From JAIOQJ01 sp963718635 (GTDB lineage: Bacteria > Planctomycetota > Planctomycetia > Gemmatales > Gemmataceae), in NCBI GenBank assembly GCA_963718635.1, contig OY970367.1:3720001-3784000 (forward strand): a stretch of DNA of 64,000 bases. Direction: 5' to 3'. Shown piece after piece: positions 1 to 11,518 of the stretch (within the stretch, counting starts at the first letter, position 1; every line of letters starts with the position of its first letter). The notes below the pieces were generated by a model. It ran no database searches and was not told the origin of the DNA. It saw only the letters and a program-made list of their open reading frames with translations. The translations under genes and the position numbers were made by a program.

Positions 1-20
1 TTGAAGGCACCAGACCGCTC

Positions 21-147
21 CGGAAGTCTGACGACTTCCGCTACGCTAAGCGCCTCTTGTAGCGGAAGTCGTCAGACTTCCGTTGAACGCTCCGGAAGTC
101 TGACGACTTCCGCTACGCCTGTTACTCCGGAAGTCTGACGACTTTCG
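21..147. repeat. REP-like palindromic repeat array (family R1)
   Basis: Four copies of a 20-base near-palindrome lie at 21-40, 63-82, 93-112 and 128-147. The sequence is CGGAAGTCTGACGACTTCCG or its reverse complement, and the last copy has one mismatch. Arms CGGAAGTC and GACTTCCG flank a 4-base centre. A fifth copy lies at 19586-19605, upstream of the kinase gene. The array sits just past the 3' end of the methyltransferase gene. Function unknown; a REP-type element is the simplest reading. Confidence 0.85.
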
Positions 148-172
148 CTACGCTAACCGCGCGGGACAACAT

Positions 173-1223
173 CTAAGATGATCTCGTTCCGGCCAATAAG
201 CCGCAATGGACTAGAGTTGGCTTCACCGCTTCAGGAACCAAGCCCGCTTCGCGCAGCCAGGTGGCATATTCAGCTACGCTATAGGCTCGGCCTTCGGTTG
301 CGCTGAACAGCGCGGCCGAGTAAAGCGCTACTGGCAGAGGGCCGTCCAAAGCATCGTTCAAGAAGACGTCGTGAATGAACAAGCGTCCGCCGACGGGTAA
401 GACTGCCGCACAGCGTTTCACGATGGCACGACACTCCGGCAGATCCCAATCGTGCAGGATGTTCGATAGCAGCACGACATCGGCCTGCGGAACCGGATCG
501 GCAAACATATCGCCCGGACGGCACTCAAGTCGTTCGCCTACTCCATAAGTTGTGGCCATCTCGCGAGCGACTTTCAGCACTTCGGGGCGATCCCAGACGA
601 TGGCCCGCAACTTGGGAAAGCGCTGTAAGCAGGCAATGCTGTAGATCCCCGTGCCGCCGCCGACATCGAGCAATGTGGCGACGGATTCCAATGCCATCGC
701 CTGGGCCAAGTAGGGCGCTACGTTCTTAGCTCTACCCGCTAAAGCCAACGTGAAATGGCGAGCGCTCGTTTCACGCTCCATGGCGGAGTCGATTCCCTCG
801 CGGAAAATAAAGGCAGCGCCTTTGCCTTCATCTGCGCCGGCCGGGCGATTGGTGCGAAGGCGACTTGACCAATTCCTGCACTCCAGGACTACCGCCCGCC
901 AGAGAGACATAGTCGCTCACATCGAACGGTGCGCCTGCCAGCAGGTGCTCACGGCTTAGCGGCGTCAACTGAACCTGGCCTTGAGCATCGCGCTCCAGCA
1001 AGCGCATCGCTCGCAGGGCGGTGAAAAGGACCTCGGCAGGGCGTTCTTCCAGCCCGATGGCCCGACGCAGTTCGGCTTCCGCCATAGGTTGGATGGCTAA
1101 CTTTTCAAATAGTCCAAACTCGCTGATGGCTGCGCACAAAATCTCGGTGGCATAGTTGCCCCGGAAAAATTCAAATATCGAAGTCGGATCGGTTTGGGGA
1201 GCGTCTATGGCTGAAAGGGGCAT
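173..1223 (-). CDS. SAM-dependent O-methyltransferase (acetylserotonin/hydroxyneurosporene type), frameshifted
   Basis: This is a family-2 O-methyltransferase read in two frames. The N-terminal winged-helix dimerisation half (828-1223, from MPLSAIDAPQ) has a typical helical start with FFRGNYATEILCAA. The C-terminal Rossmann half (173 to about 860) has the SAM motif LLDVGGGTGIYS, an acidic residue after the second strand (VWDRPE), and the motif LLSNILHDWDLPE, whose His-Asp is typical of the catalytic helix region. The frames meet at about 859-864. Restoring one CG unit in the TCGCC run, or removing one base, joins them into about 350 residues, the normal family size. The substrate cannot be told. 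It transfers a methyl group from SAM to a small-molecule hydroxyl, presumably in the cytoplasm. Either a sequencing indel or a real frameshift would explain the break. Confidence 0.8.
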
Positions 1224-1430
1224 TGCATATCCTTGATGTAACTGAGGATTAAAGCGTTCGCATCATGCCTAGATTTCGCTGCGGAACCTACTCTTCACGC
1301 GAAGCATCTGGAATACACTTCCTGCGGCTAGATCTCCGTTTCGTAGGTCTCCGAGCAGTCGCTTGTGATTACGTCAAGCGGGCGACGGTCATTTATTCGC
1401 CTTCTCAAACTCTAGATCGGATGTCGGCCA

Positions 1431-1490
1431 TCCGTTTTCCCACGATTTTCTCGGGTTTGGGCTTCTGGAAATATTTCCGGAATATTATCC
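1431..1490 (+). repeat. Covarying palindrome family P, copy A
   Basis: The core GGAAATATTTCC is at 1467-1478. The flanking arms are short: TTCT on the left against GGAA on the right, with one T-G wobble. Upstream is the conserved box CGTTTTCCCACGATTTTCTC (1432-1451). This is the weakest stem of the seven copies. Confidence 0.75.
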
Positions 1491-1508
1491 GATAGCTTTC
1501 TTCCAAGA

Positions 1509-1535
1509 GTCGCCTTTCGCTCTGCGAAAGGCGAC
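1509..1535. repeat. Perfect hairpin with 3-base loop
   Basis: The arms GTCGCCTTTCGC and GCGAAAGGCGAC are fully complementary around the loop TCT. It has no T-run and lies between family P copies A and B, so it is probably part of the same repeat block rather than a terminator. Confidence 0.7.
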
Positions 1536-1559
1536 CATGAGACTTCAGATGTCGGCCAT

Positions 1560-1633
1560 CCGTTTTTCCCTAATTCTCTCGGGTTTGACCTTGTGGAAAT
1601 ATTTCCACAAGGTTGAATGTCAGAATGACGGTT
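1560..1633 (+). repeat. Covarying palindrome family P, copy B
   Basis: A perfect 26-base palindrome spans 1588-1613, with left arm ACCTTGTGGAAAT and its exact complement on the right. The box CGTTTTTCCCTAATTCTCTC lies upstream. The other flank reads GTCAGAATGACGG, the reverse complement of the flank seen at copies E and F. Confidence 0.85.
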
Positions 1634-1688
1634 AATTGAATACCAAGTGTCTGAATTTCATTACAGCCCGCACTCCGAATTTGAAGCG

Positions 1689-1747
1689 TTCGTTTTCCCA
1701 CGATTTTCTCGCAAAGTCCCTTCAGGAAATATTTCCTGAAGGGACTT
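1689..1747 (+). repeat. Covarying palindrome family P, copy C
   Basis: A perfect 34-base palindrome spans 1714-1747, with left arm AAGTCCCTTCAGGAAAT. The constant core is the same as in the other copies, but the outer arm sequence differs on both sides in a matching way. The upstream box CGTTTTCCCACGATTTTCTC is intact. Confidence 0.88.
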
Positions 1748-1754
1748 GGAACTT

Positions 1755-1847
1755 ACTTCGTTAGCCGGGACGCGAACGCACTGCGCAGCGGAGCGCGTTC
1801 GGCAAACAAGCCGCTGCGCAGAGCCTTCGCGTCCCGGCTAACGAAGT
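1755..1847. repeat. Long imperfect inverted repeat (family R2)
   Basis: The outer arms ACTTCGTTAGCCGGGACGCG and its complement, ending at 1847, enclose inner arms around CTGCGCAGCGGAGCG and CCGCTGCGCAG. Related elements lie at 31566-31665 and 38724-38812, with a half copy at 53118-53155. Confidence 0.85.
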
Positions 1848-2049
1848 CGCGTCAAACGTACTCGAGCGAAATCCCATGTACTAGCTTAGGCGCGCTGTTC
1901 CGACGAAATCATTTTTAGAGCGTCAACTCGCCGGCACATACATCACCTCGCGATTCTGCTTTCGCATTCGCCCGGTCTAACCAATGCAACTTCGTTGAAA
2001 GGCAGAGAATGGACGCGTGAACGGCGTCCGGCTCGGATAATAATGAGCA

Positions 2050-2481
2050 CTAAACCGCCATCGGTTCCAACTCTTCGTTTGGTATTTCCAAGGGTGGCTC
2101 GGCTTCTTCTTCCATCACTGGCTGCGTGGGGTCGGCCATTCCTTCCGGCCAAATGTGAAAGCCGCCGGTGAAGTGGTAGCCTTGATCGGTCAATTCCCAG
2201 GTGCCCCAAATCCCTTTGCCTTCGTTGAATCCGCGATAGCCGACTGCGTGCAGTTTGACGTACTGCTTTAACCAGAGACATTTGCCATCGGAGAGTTGAT
2301 AGGCGCCGTTGACGGTGAACTCGGCCACCCGATCACGACCGGTGCCCGAGATATTGCCATTCGAGAATGCAAGAATCAACTCCATTGAATGCTTGCCCGG
2401 CATGCGCTTGTCCGTGAAGAAGCCGACCCATCGGCCCGAAGGGAAGCGCTCGTCAGTTTCATGGTTCGCGGAGGGAGTCAT
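2050..2481 (-). CDS. Conserved hypothetical protein downstream of alaS
   Basis: This 143-residue protein starts MTPSANHETD, 18 bases after the alaS stop, so it is very likely co-transcribed with alaS. The middle (about 15-110) is rich in aromatic and glycine residues in short alternating stretches (GRWVGFFTDK, GIWGTWELTD, GYHFTGGFHIWP). This suggests a small beta-sandwich or lipocalin-like fold. The tail (about 118-140) is very acidic. No signal peptide or membrane segment is visible. I do not recognise a named family, and no function is claimed. Confidence 0.75.
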   Translation of the reverse strand: MTPSANHETDERFPSGRWVGFFTDKRMPGKHSMELILAFSNGNISGTGRDRVAEFTVNGAYQLSDGKCLWLKQYVKLHAVGYRGFNEGKGIWGTWELTDQGYHFTGGFHIWPEGMADPTQPVMEEEAEPPLEIPNEELEPMAV

Positions 2482-2499
2482 CGTTATCTCGCAATGCCG

Positions 2500-5379
<2,880 letters not shown>

Positions 5380-5516
5380 TATGATGGTTCCCAAACACGT
5401 TCACGTTTCGCGTAAGACAGTTTACGGACAGCGCGTATGGCTGCCTAGTTCGGGGTGGAAGAGAGTGAAGTTTCGCGATAGAATTCCTTCGCTGGTTTCA
5501 CGTTGGAGGATGATCA

Positions 5517-6182
5517 ATGGTCACGGTAATGTTCGACGAACGCGAACGTGTCGTTCCCGACGGAATCGACTCGATGGATGCATTTGTCGAATGGATGCAA
5601 TCGGATGCGGTTCCGGAAAACGGTCGCTTTTGGTGGCTGCAAGGGCACGTGTGGGTGGATTACGACATGGAAGACATGTTCATTCATGCTGACATCAAGG
5701 CGGAGATCACGAGCATCTTGAGGCAAATTGTCAAAGCGTCGAAAATGGGACGATTTCTGCCCGACGGCGTATTGATCGCAAACTCCGACGCAGACCTTTC
5801 CGGAGAGCCCGACGCATTATTTGTTTCAAACCACAGCATCGAAGAAAAAATTGTTCGCGTTTCGAGCAAAAAACGTGGAAAAAGCACGGTATTGTACGGC
5901 TCGCCCGACATGGTCCTGGAAGTGGTCAGCCGCAGTTCCGTGCGCAAAGACAAAATTACGTTGCTCAAGGCCTATTGGGAAGCAGGCGTCAAAGAATACT
6001 GGCTTGCGGATGCCCGGCACGAGCCATTTACGTTCGACATTTACCGCCGTGGGCCGCGGTCGTTCCAGCGCGTTCGTGCTCAGGATGGTTGGCTGAAATC
6101 GTCCGTCTTCGGCAAAGCGTTCAAACTGATCGAGACGACCGACCAAAACGATCTCCTGGAATATTCGCTTGAAGTCCAGTGA
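5517..6182 (+). CDS. Uma2 family protein (PD-(D/E)xK nuclease fold, DUF820), copy 1
   Basis: The 221-residue protein carries the Uma2 signature in its second half: SPDMVLEVVSRSS, then a lysine-rich helix and AYWEAGVKEYWLADAR. The Asp, the Glu of LEVVS and the downstream Lys match the restriction-endonuclease-like active site of the family. Biological function is unknown; the family is greatly expanded in Planctomycetota and Cyanobacteria. GGAGGA sits 7-12 bases before the ATG. It is divergent from alaS and is the first of three tandem relatives (5517, 6440, 7247), with a small antitoxin-like gene next. It is intact. Confidence 0.9.
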   Translation: MVTVMFDERERVVPDGIDSMDAFVEWMQSDAVPENGRFWWLQGHVWVDYDMEDMFIHADIKAEITSILRQIVKASKMGRFLPDGVLIANSDADLSGEPDALFVSNHSIEEKIVRVSSKKRGKSTVLYGSPDMVLEVVSRSSVRKDKITLLKAYWEAGVKEYWLADARHEPFTFDIYRRGPRSFQRVRAQDGWLKSSVFGKAFKLIETTDQNDLLEYSLEVQ

Positions 6183-6215
6183 GCGCAACGATTTTTCCTC
6201 GTTCGGAGATGCAAC

Positions 6216-6440
6216 ATGTCAAAATTGGTCGTCAAATCGGAACTGCTCGCTGAATTGTCGGCTCTCCAAGGCGAAACGTGGGTTGTCAATGAAAAAGGAA
6301 AGCCGCTAGGTAAGTTTACTCCCATCGATCCCGCGAAATTGGAACCTCGAGTCAGCGAAGAGGAACTGTTGCGCTCTCTTAATTCATCCGAGCGGCGATT
6401 TACGACGGGCGAACTTTTGGCATCTCTGGGGCAGCTGTGA
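6216..6440 (+). CDS. Small antitoxin-like protein between Uma2 copies
   Basis: This 74-residue protein starts 33 bases after Uma2 copy 1. Its TGA overlaps the ATG of Uma2 copy 2 (TGATG at 6438-6442), which suggests translational coupling. The N-terminus (MSKLVVKSELLAELSALQ) and the tail SSERRFTTGELLASLGQL look like short prefix or antitoxin-type proteins with a C-terminal binding tail. I cannot name a family. GGAG lies 8-11 bases before the start. An antitoxin or regulatory partner of the neighbouring Uma2 proteins is an inference from context only. Confidence 0.65.
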   Translation: MSKLVVKSELLAELSALQGETWVVNEKGKPLGKFTPIDPAKLEPRVSEEELLRSLNSSERRFTTGELLASLGQL

Positions 6441-7113
6441 TGTACGCCCCAACCACTTTTGCCAACGAGCAGAGCGAATGGACGCTGCCCGAATCAGTCC
6501 AGGACATCAACTCATTTCGCGAATAGGCGCACTCCGACGACTTCCCTGAAAAAAGACGCATTTGGTGGCTTCAAGGCCACGTTTGGGTTGACCTAAGTTT
6601 GGAAGATATTTTTACCCACGCCTTGCTTAAGACCGAGTTTACGGCAGTTCTTGGATCGCTGTCGAAAGATAAGCATTTAGGTCGCTTTTTTATGTCCGGC
6701 GTATTTCTGACCAACGATGATGGCGATTTCGCTGGAAAGCCGACAGCTTGTTCATGTCTCACCAGTCGATTACCGACGGAAAAGTGCAATTCATCAGAGG
6801 CCCGCATGGGCACTACGCAGAAATACAAGGCTCGCCCGATATGGTGCTCGAAGTCGTCAGCCGTAGTTCGGTGCGCAAAGATACGGTCACGCTGCTCAAG
6901 GCTTATTGGGAAGCGGGCGTCAAAGAATACTGGCTCGCAGACGCGCGGGAAGAGCCGTTGACATTCGAAATTTACCGCCGTGGGGCGCGGTCGTTCCAAC
7001 GCGTTCGTGCGCAGGATGGCTGGTTGAAATCGGCGGTCTTCGGGAAAGCGTTCAAATTGGTTGAGACTACCGACAAACACGATCTGCTGGAATATTCGTT
7101 GGAAGTTCGGTGA
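6440..7113 (+). pseudogene. Uma2 family protein, copy 2, broken by a stop and a frameshift
   Basis: Translation starts at 6440 and stops at an in-frame TAG (6524-6526) where relatives have Trp (FRE-stop-AHSDDF). The same frame then continues with WWLQGHVWVDLSLEDIF. At about 6741-6747 one base (a G before ACAGC) appears lost. The frame moves to FMSHQSITDGK and runs to EYSLEVR at 7110. Mending both gives a protein of about 224 residues, collinear with copy 1. From SPDMVLEVV onward it is almost identical in protein to copy 1, while the N-terminal halves are clearly less alike. The substitution makes real decay more likely here than a pure sequencing slip. Confidence 0.85.
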
Positions 7114-7246
7114 GGCGCAATTTTTCTGTTTCTTCGGCAGTTCATGATCTCAGAGCGTCTGACTCTACGCCGAGACAATTGCCGTTCGCGCTTTGCTTCC
7201 GTTATACTTGCTTGAGGGTCGTCAGCGTACTCATCGAGTCTTCCGT

Positions 7247-7909
7247 ATGGTTCTCACTACCGAAACGCTCGAATTCACAATCCCTGATCGAATAAAAGAC
7301 ATCAATGCATTTCGTCGTTGGGCCCGGTCGCCCGATTTTCCCGACTTTCCGCGATTCGCTTGGATTCAAGGAAAAGTGTGGATCGACATGGCCCGAGAAC
7401 AAATCTTTTCGCACGTGCAGGTCAAAACTAAATTCACGAAAATTCTGGATACTCTTGCCGAGGAAAGCGGAGCGGGGCTCTATCTGACCGACGGCGTCCT
7501 CTTTTCCAATACCGACGCCGACATTTCGAACGTTCCCGACGGAATCTTCATCCTCAATAAGAGCATTCTCGACGATCGGGTTCGGTTCATCGAAGGGTCG
7601 ACCGGTGGGTACACGGAACTGATCGGTTCGCCCGACATGGTCTTGGAAATCGTCAGTCAGGGTTCGATCAAGAAGGACGTGCGCGTTTTGCACGAAGCCT
7701 ATTGGAGCACCGGCGTAACCGAATACTGGTTGGTCGATGCCCGCTTGGATCCCATCCGGTTTGAAATTTATCGAAGGGGCAGTCAAAAGTTTCTGCCCGT
7801 GCGTAAAGAAGACGATTGGGTCAAATCGAGGCTTTTCGAAAAGTCCTTCCGTTTGATCAAAGCGATGAACGTGCGCCAGCTTCCCGAATGCATTTTGCAC
7901 GTGAGGTGA
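7247..7909 (+). CDS. Uma2 family protein, copy 3
   Basis: It is about 220 residues from the ATG at 7247 (MVLTTETLEFTIPDRI); a start 54 bases earlier would add a tail absent from the relatives. It has the Uma2 core (SPDMVLEIVSQGSIKKD, then AYWSTGVTEYWLVDARLDP) and a conserved N-terminal pattern (PRFAWIQGKVWIDMAREQIF). It diverges more from copies 1 and 2 than they do from each other, especially after the core (RRGSQKFLPVRKEDDWVKS). It is intact and last in the array. A putative nuclease whose physiological role is unknown. Confidence 0.88.
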   Translation: MVLTTETLEFTIPDRIKDINAFRRWARSPDFPDFPRFAWIQGKVWIDMAREQIFSHVQVKTKFTKILDTLAEESGAGLYLTDGVLFSNTDADISNVPDGIFILNKSILDDRVRFIEGSTGGYTELIGSPDMVLEIVSQGSIKKDVRVLHEAYWSTGVTEYWLVDARLDPIRFEIYRRGSQKFLPVRKEDDWVKSRLFEKSFRLIKAMNVRQLPECILHVR

Positions 7910-8378
7910 GGCAGCCCGACGCGAGTCTCTGGAAGCCTTCGACTCGCGGCTAAACAGGCGCTTTGTTTTGCCGCGAGTGGTGAGCTTCCTCATTTCTTCA
8001 TCTTCCCAAAAACGAGAACCAGTGATTCAGAATGCTACAGGTCTAAGCACTTGGTCGGAAGGTTGTAGTTAGTTCATTAGCGATTGGTTTAACTTAAAAC
8101 TTACCGCAATAATCACTTACGCGCTCACTCATTTATTTTTCATGCATCACGGCACGCAGCGTGTTGTATAGGTATTCGTGTTTTGAAAGGTCTGCTTGAG
8201 TTGATGATAAATGAACCGTTTGGAAAATGGAACGGTCCTTTACTCGCGCCAACGGTGTTAAGTGATGTGATGGAGTGACCTTGAAAGCCTCCGGCGTTCG
8301 GCAGGCGCAATGCTTAAGCGTCGCGGCTACTTAGCGCCGTCCAGACCTAATGCCTTCTCAGTTGGAGATCGATACGCG
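7910..8378. other. Intergenic region with one hairpin
   Basis: A hairpin with arms ACTCGCGGC (7942-7950) and GCCGCGAGT (7970-7978) lies about 30 bases past Uma2 copy 3 and may end that transcript, although no clear T-run follows. The rest (about 8040-8300) is noticeably AT-richer than its surroundings and holds no credible gene. It should carry the promoter of the gene at 8379, but no convincing promoter boxes could be fixed. Confidence 0.5.
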
Positions 8379-8861
8379 ATGAAACGTGCCGCTCGAAGTC
8401 TGTTTGCTTCTCTCGTTGCAGGCTCTGTATTATTCGGTTGGAATTTGGGTTGCCCCGAGTGGCTTAAGCAAGCGACTTCGGATGCGTGGAACTACAATGA
8501 GCACACCGCACTTCTGAATCAAAATCGGCAGCTGTCTCATGACCTCGACGAGCAAGGGAGGCTGGTTTTCCAACGCCTATCGCTTAAATTGATGATCAGT
8601 CAGCAGTTGATCGACGGCCGAGTAACGCTTGCCACGGCGACAGAGCAATTTCTCGACCTCAACCGGATGGAGCCGGCGATCGCCGAGCAGACTCACCGAC
8701 GTTTCGCCGGTGACGATGAGGAGCAGAGCAGCGCCATCCAGGCAATCAACTTTGTCCGAAGCGCTCTCGATCGTGACCCGGCCCGCTGTCGCGAAATCGT
8801 CTGCCATCTGGAAATGGAACGGCGCGAAATGAATGCAACGCCGCACGATTCGTTGCACTAA
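8379..8861 (+). CDS. Planctomycete-type hypothetical with N-terminal membrane or signal segment
   Basis: I start it at the ATG at 8379 (MKRAARSLFASLVAGSVL), giving 160 residues; GGAG lies about 12 bases upstream. The basic N-terminus and hydrophobic stretch (about 6-25) look like a signal peptide or anchor ending near a Cys (GWNLGCPEW). The remainder is helical: LMISQQLIDGRVTLATATEQFLDLN, then AINFVRSALDRDPARC. This IxGRxTLxxAxxxFxxL / xFVRSxLxxDPxR pattern is one I associate with a common planctomycete family of unknown role. Its stop is 17 bases from the stop of the convergent peptidase gene. Confidence 0.75.
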   Translation: MKRAARSLFASLVAGSVLFGWNLGCPEWLKQATSDAWNYNEHTALLNQNRQLSHDLDEQGRLVFQRLSLKLMISQQLIDGRVTLATATEQFLDLNRMEPAIAEQTHRRFAGDDEEQSSAIQAINFVRSALDRDPARCREIVCHLEMERREMNATPHDSLH

Positions 8862-8878
8862 TGGCAATCAGCGCCGTT

Positions 8879-10069
8879 TCATGCGGTGGTAGCCAAGGCC
8901 ACTGCCAGACGGCAGCCGGCCTCAAATTCTTTCAAGTCTATCCACTCATTGATCGTATGAATCTCGTTTTGGCCAGCGCCGAACGTAACCGTCGGAATGC
9001 CGTGCTTCACAATCCAATTGGCGTCAAGACCGCCGTTCGTTGTACGGCAAGTCGGCTCGCGTCCCAGCGATTTGATGGCGGCCACGGCATGTTGCACAGC
9101 CGGCGAGCGCTCGTTCAAGCGGAAGGGAAAGTAATCCTGCCGTGAGGTGAATTTGAACTTGCCTGTTTTACCTTCGTGATCGCGTACGCGTTCGACCGCT
9201 TTGCGAAAAGCTTCCTTGTAGGCGGCGGTTATATCGCGCACGAAGGTTGCATCATGGCTGCGTGATTCGCCCCGAATGAGCGTGAAATCGGTGACGACGT
9301 TCGTTGCCTCTCCCGCGGCTTTGCCATTAGCGTCGCCGAAGCTGCCGATGTTGCTGGTTCCCTGTTTGTTGTCTTTGGCCACCTTGCCGAACCAGCCATT
9401 GTCGTAGATGTCGGCCAAGGCGAGCGAGGCGATCAGCGTAGAAGAGATGCCTCGTTCCGGATGAACGCCCGCATGCGCTGCTTTACCGGAAATCTCGACT
9501 TCCCACCGATCGGCCCCGACCGCTCCGATGATCACTTCCGAAGCCGACCGACCATCCACATTGAAACCCATAATCGGAGTGTTGAGATCCGCTGGGTCGA
9601 GGTGCCTGGCGCCAAACAAGCCCGATTCTTCGCGAACTGTGAACAACAGAGTTAGCGGCGGGTGAGGCAGTTTCCGGGCGATGAGAGTCGCCGCCATGCT
9701 GACCAATACGGCGCAGCCGGTGCGATTGTCGCCGCCAAGCGCTGTTTGGCCTTGCGGAGTTATCTTGCTTCCCTTCCGGACAGGGATCGCGCCGGCCGCA
9801 AGCGGAACCGTATCCAAATGCGTCATGAACAAGAGCCGTGGCCCAGGCTTTGTGCCGGGAAGATGGGCAATCAAGTTGCCCGTCTGCGTGGGAAGCGGAA
9901 TCCGCTCGTTTACGGTATCGAAGCGAATGTTCTTTGCGGGGATGCCGGCTTGGCGCAATGAGGTTTGCACTTCACGCGCGATATTTTTCTCATGGCCTGT
10001 AATTCCTTCAACGGCAAGAAAACGCATCAACCGTTCGGTTGCGGCTTTCATATCAACAGAAACCGGCAT
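8879..10069 (-). CDS. M20-family metallopeptidase (peptidase T-like)
   Basis: The 396-residue cytoplasmic-type protein has the M20 di-zinc site: HLDT (His84, Asp86), GGDN (Asp114), the catalytic EES (Glu147-Glu148), VDG (Asp172) and a late His in EIHTINEW (about 376). The lid and dimerisation domain (about 185-300) includes SGKAAHAGVHPERG. This layout matches the PepT/M20B and related M20 groups, which remove N-terminal residues from small peptides. The exact substrate is uncertain, so no symbol is given. No signal peptide is visible. It is complete and transcribed convergently with the gene at 8379. Confidence 0.9.
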   Translation of the reverse strand: MPVSVDMKAATERLMRFLAVEGITGHEKNIAREVQTSLRQAGIPAKNIRFDTVNERIPLPTQTGNLIAHLPGTKPGPRLLFMTHLDTVPLAAGAIPVRKGSKITPQGQTALGGDNRTGCAVLVSMAATLIARKLPHPPLTLLFTVREESGLFGARHLDPADLNTPIMGFNVDGRSASEVIIGAVGADRWEVEISGKAAHAGVHPERGISSTLIASLALADIYDNGWFGKVAKDNKQGTSNIGSFGDANGKAAGEATNVVTDFTLIRGESRSHDATFVRDITAAYKEAFRKAVERVRDHEGKTGKFKFTSRQDYFPFRLNERSPAVQHAVAAIKSLGREPTCRTTNGGLDANWIVKHGIPTVTFGAGQNEIHTINEWIDLKEFEAGCRLAVALATTA

Positions 10070-10173
10070 AAAAATCTCGAGCGAAATGAGAAGCGGGGAT
10101 AGCTGGAGGATAATTTAGAATGTTGCACGTCTGAATTCATGCTAATCGCTCAAAAAAATCAAACGGAACGATG

Positions 10174-10275
10174 TTGCTGGATTCGATATAGCTTGTACAA
10201 TGATGAGTCCTGATATTGTTTTAGGGTGTGCCCCCCAATCTTTTTGTGGAGGGGAATTTAGGCAAGTGAGGTCTT
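10174..10275 (+). promoter_or_regulatory. Candidate promoter and leader of rpsU
   Basis: TTGCTG (10174-10179) and TACAAT (10196-10201) with 16 bases between them resemble sigma-70 boxes. The leader of about 70 bases contains a C6 run (10231-10236) able to pair with GGAGGGG (10248-10254), followed by GTGAGGT before the ATG at 10276. The hairpin might control S21 translation; this is inferred from sequence only. Confidence 0.45.
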
Positions 10276-10473
10276 ATGTCCATTCGGATGCGCGTTCATG
10301 ACCGTGAGCCAATTGGAGCAGCGCTACGCCGTTTCAAGAAATTGCTGGAACGAAGCGGGCTGAAGAAAGAACTCCGGAAGCACGAATACTACGAAAAACC
10401 ATGCGAACTGCGCCGCCGGGCCATGCTCCGCAAGCAACGCGCCATCCGCAAAGGGACCATGCCGATTATCTGA
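10276..10473 (+). CDS. rpsU: 30S ribosomal protein S21
   Basis: The 65-residue basic protein has the S21 pattern: an N-terminal strand (MSIRMRVHDREPIGAALRRF), KKLLERSGLKKELRKHEYYE, then a C-terminal basic helix (RRRAMLRKQRAIRK). It joins the 30S platform near the anti-Shine-Dalgarno end of 16S rRNA and helps initiation. Length is normal for S21. GTGAGG lies upstream of the ATG. It stands alone, with the desaturase gene 107 bases downstream. Confidence 0.97.
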   Translation: MSIRMRVHDREPIGAALRRFKKLLERSGLKKELRKHEYYEKPCELRRRAMLRKQRAIRKGTMPII

Positions 10474-10579
10474 TTGGCCTTCATGCCTTCTTTCGTTTTC
10501 GCATCTGCTCGGACGGATCACTAGCCGTTCGGGCAAGCACCATCCGTCTGCCGCCCTTAATCCGGCGAGGAGAGCCTAG

Positions 10580-11518
10580 TTGAAAGCTGCCATCCCCGGG
10601 TCGGTTCGGCCGTTAGTCTCCCGGACTCGCATCCAAGCCTTCTCCTCTCGTTTTTTCGGCAACGCGAACAAAGTCCCGTTTATTGCCATTCACCTGTTGG
10701 TGGTCGGCGTTTTCTTCGTCCCGGTCACTTGGACAGCAGTTGGCCTATGCATCGGCCTCTACATTGTGCGCATGTTTGGCATAACGGCCGGGTTTCACCG
10801 CTACTTTGCCCACCGGGCGTATAAGACAAGCCGGGTTTTTCAATTCGCGCTTGGCTGGCTCGGCAGCACGGCCATGCAGAAAGGGCCGCTCTGGTGGGCC
10901 GCCAATCACCGCGACCACCACAAATACTCAGACATGGAAGAGGATCCGCATTCGCCGGTCCGTCACGGCTTTTTCTGGTCCCATGTCGGTTGGGTGATTT
11001 TCTCGAAGGATTCGGACGATCTGCTCGACAATATCCAGGACTTCAGCCGATACCCTGAGCTTCGCTGGCTCGAACGGCTCCACTGGATTCCCTCAATGTG
11101 CCTGCTCGCCGTGTGTTGCCTTATTGATGGCTGGAGCGGTTTCTTCTGGGGCTTTGTCGTTAGCACCGTGCTGCTCTATCACGGCACTTTCCTGGTCAAT
11201 TCGTTCTGTCACGTCTTCGGTAGCCGGCGGTACGACACGCCGGACCAGAGCCGTAATAACGCCATCGTTGCCATCTTGACCCTCGGAGAAGGTTGGCACA
11301 ACAACCACCATTATTACATGAGCTCCGCCAATCAGGGCTTCAAATGGTGGGAGATCGATATCAGCTATTACACGCTATGCGTCTTGCGAAGCGTGGGCAT
11401 TGTTTGGGATCTGCGCAAGCCGCCAGCAAATAAGCTGGCCGCCACGATGGAAGCAACTACATCAACCGTTGCTGCCGAATCGGGTACTCACCTTTCTTGC
11501 ACTCCCACCAGTTTTTAA
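10580..11518 (+). CDS. Membrane fatty-acid desaturase (acyl-CoA delta-9 type)
   Basis: The 312-residue protein has the three histidine boxes of the membrane desaturases: HRYFAH (73-78), HRDHH (110-114) and HNNHH (240-244). These bind the di-iron centre that puts a cis double bond into saturated acyl chains. Four hydrophobic segments surround them (for example FIAIHLLVVGVFFVP and LLAVCCLIDGWSGFFWGF). Translation appears to start at TTG 10580, with GAGGAG about 9 bases upstream; no nearer ATG keeps the N-terminus. The role is membrane-fluidity control. The acyl donor (CoA or lipid) cannot be told. Confidence 0.93.
   Translation: MKAAIPGSVRPLVSRTRIQAFSSRFFGNANKVPFIAIHLLVVGVFFVPVTWTAVGLCIGLYIVRMFGITAGFHRYFAHRAYKTSRVFQFALGWLGSTAMQKGPLWWAANHRDHHKYSDMEEDPHSPVRHGFFWSHVGWVIFSKDSDDLLDNIQDFSRYPELRWLERLHWIPSMCLLAVCCLIDGWSGFFWGFVVSTVLLYHGTFLVNSFCHVFGSRRYDTPDQSRNNAIVAILTLGEGWHNNHHYYMSSANQGFKWWEIDISYYTLCVLRSVGIVWDLRKPPANKLAATMEATTSTVAAESGTHLSCTPTSF

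Larger units (their letters stand above)
1224..2049. other. Repeat-rich intergenic region without a convincing gene
   Basis: The gap between the methyltransferase start and the small gene downstream of alaS holds no ORF with a credible start and composition. It contains three copies of the covarying GGAAATATTTCC palindrome (1467-1478, 1595-1606, 1725-1736), a perfect hairpin with 12-base arms at 1509-1520/1524-1535, and a long inverted repeat at 1755-1847. A 76-residue ORF at 1265-1495 only reads through a repeat copy. The sequence TACTAGCTTAGGCGCG near 1880-1895 recurs elsewhere in the window. Confidence 0.7.

Noticed and set aside
1265..1495. 76-codon ORF in the repeat-rich gap
   Set aside because: Its C-terminus is simply a translation of a family P repeat, and the same words appear in ORFs at the other copies.
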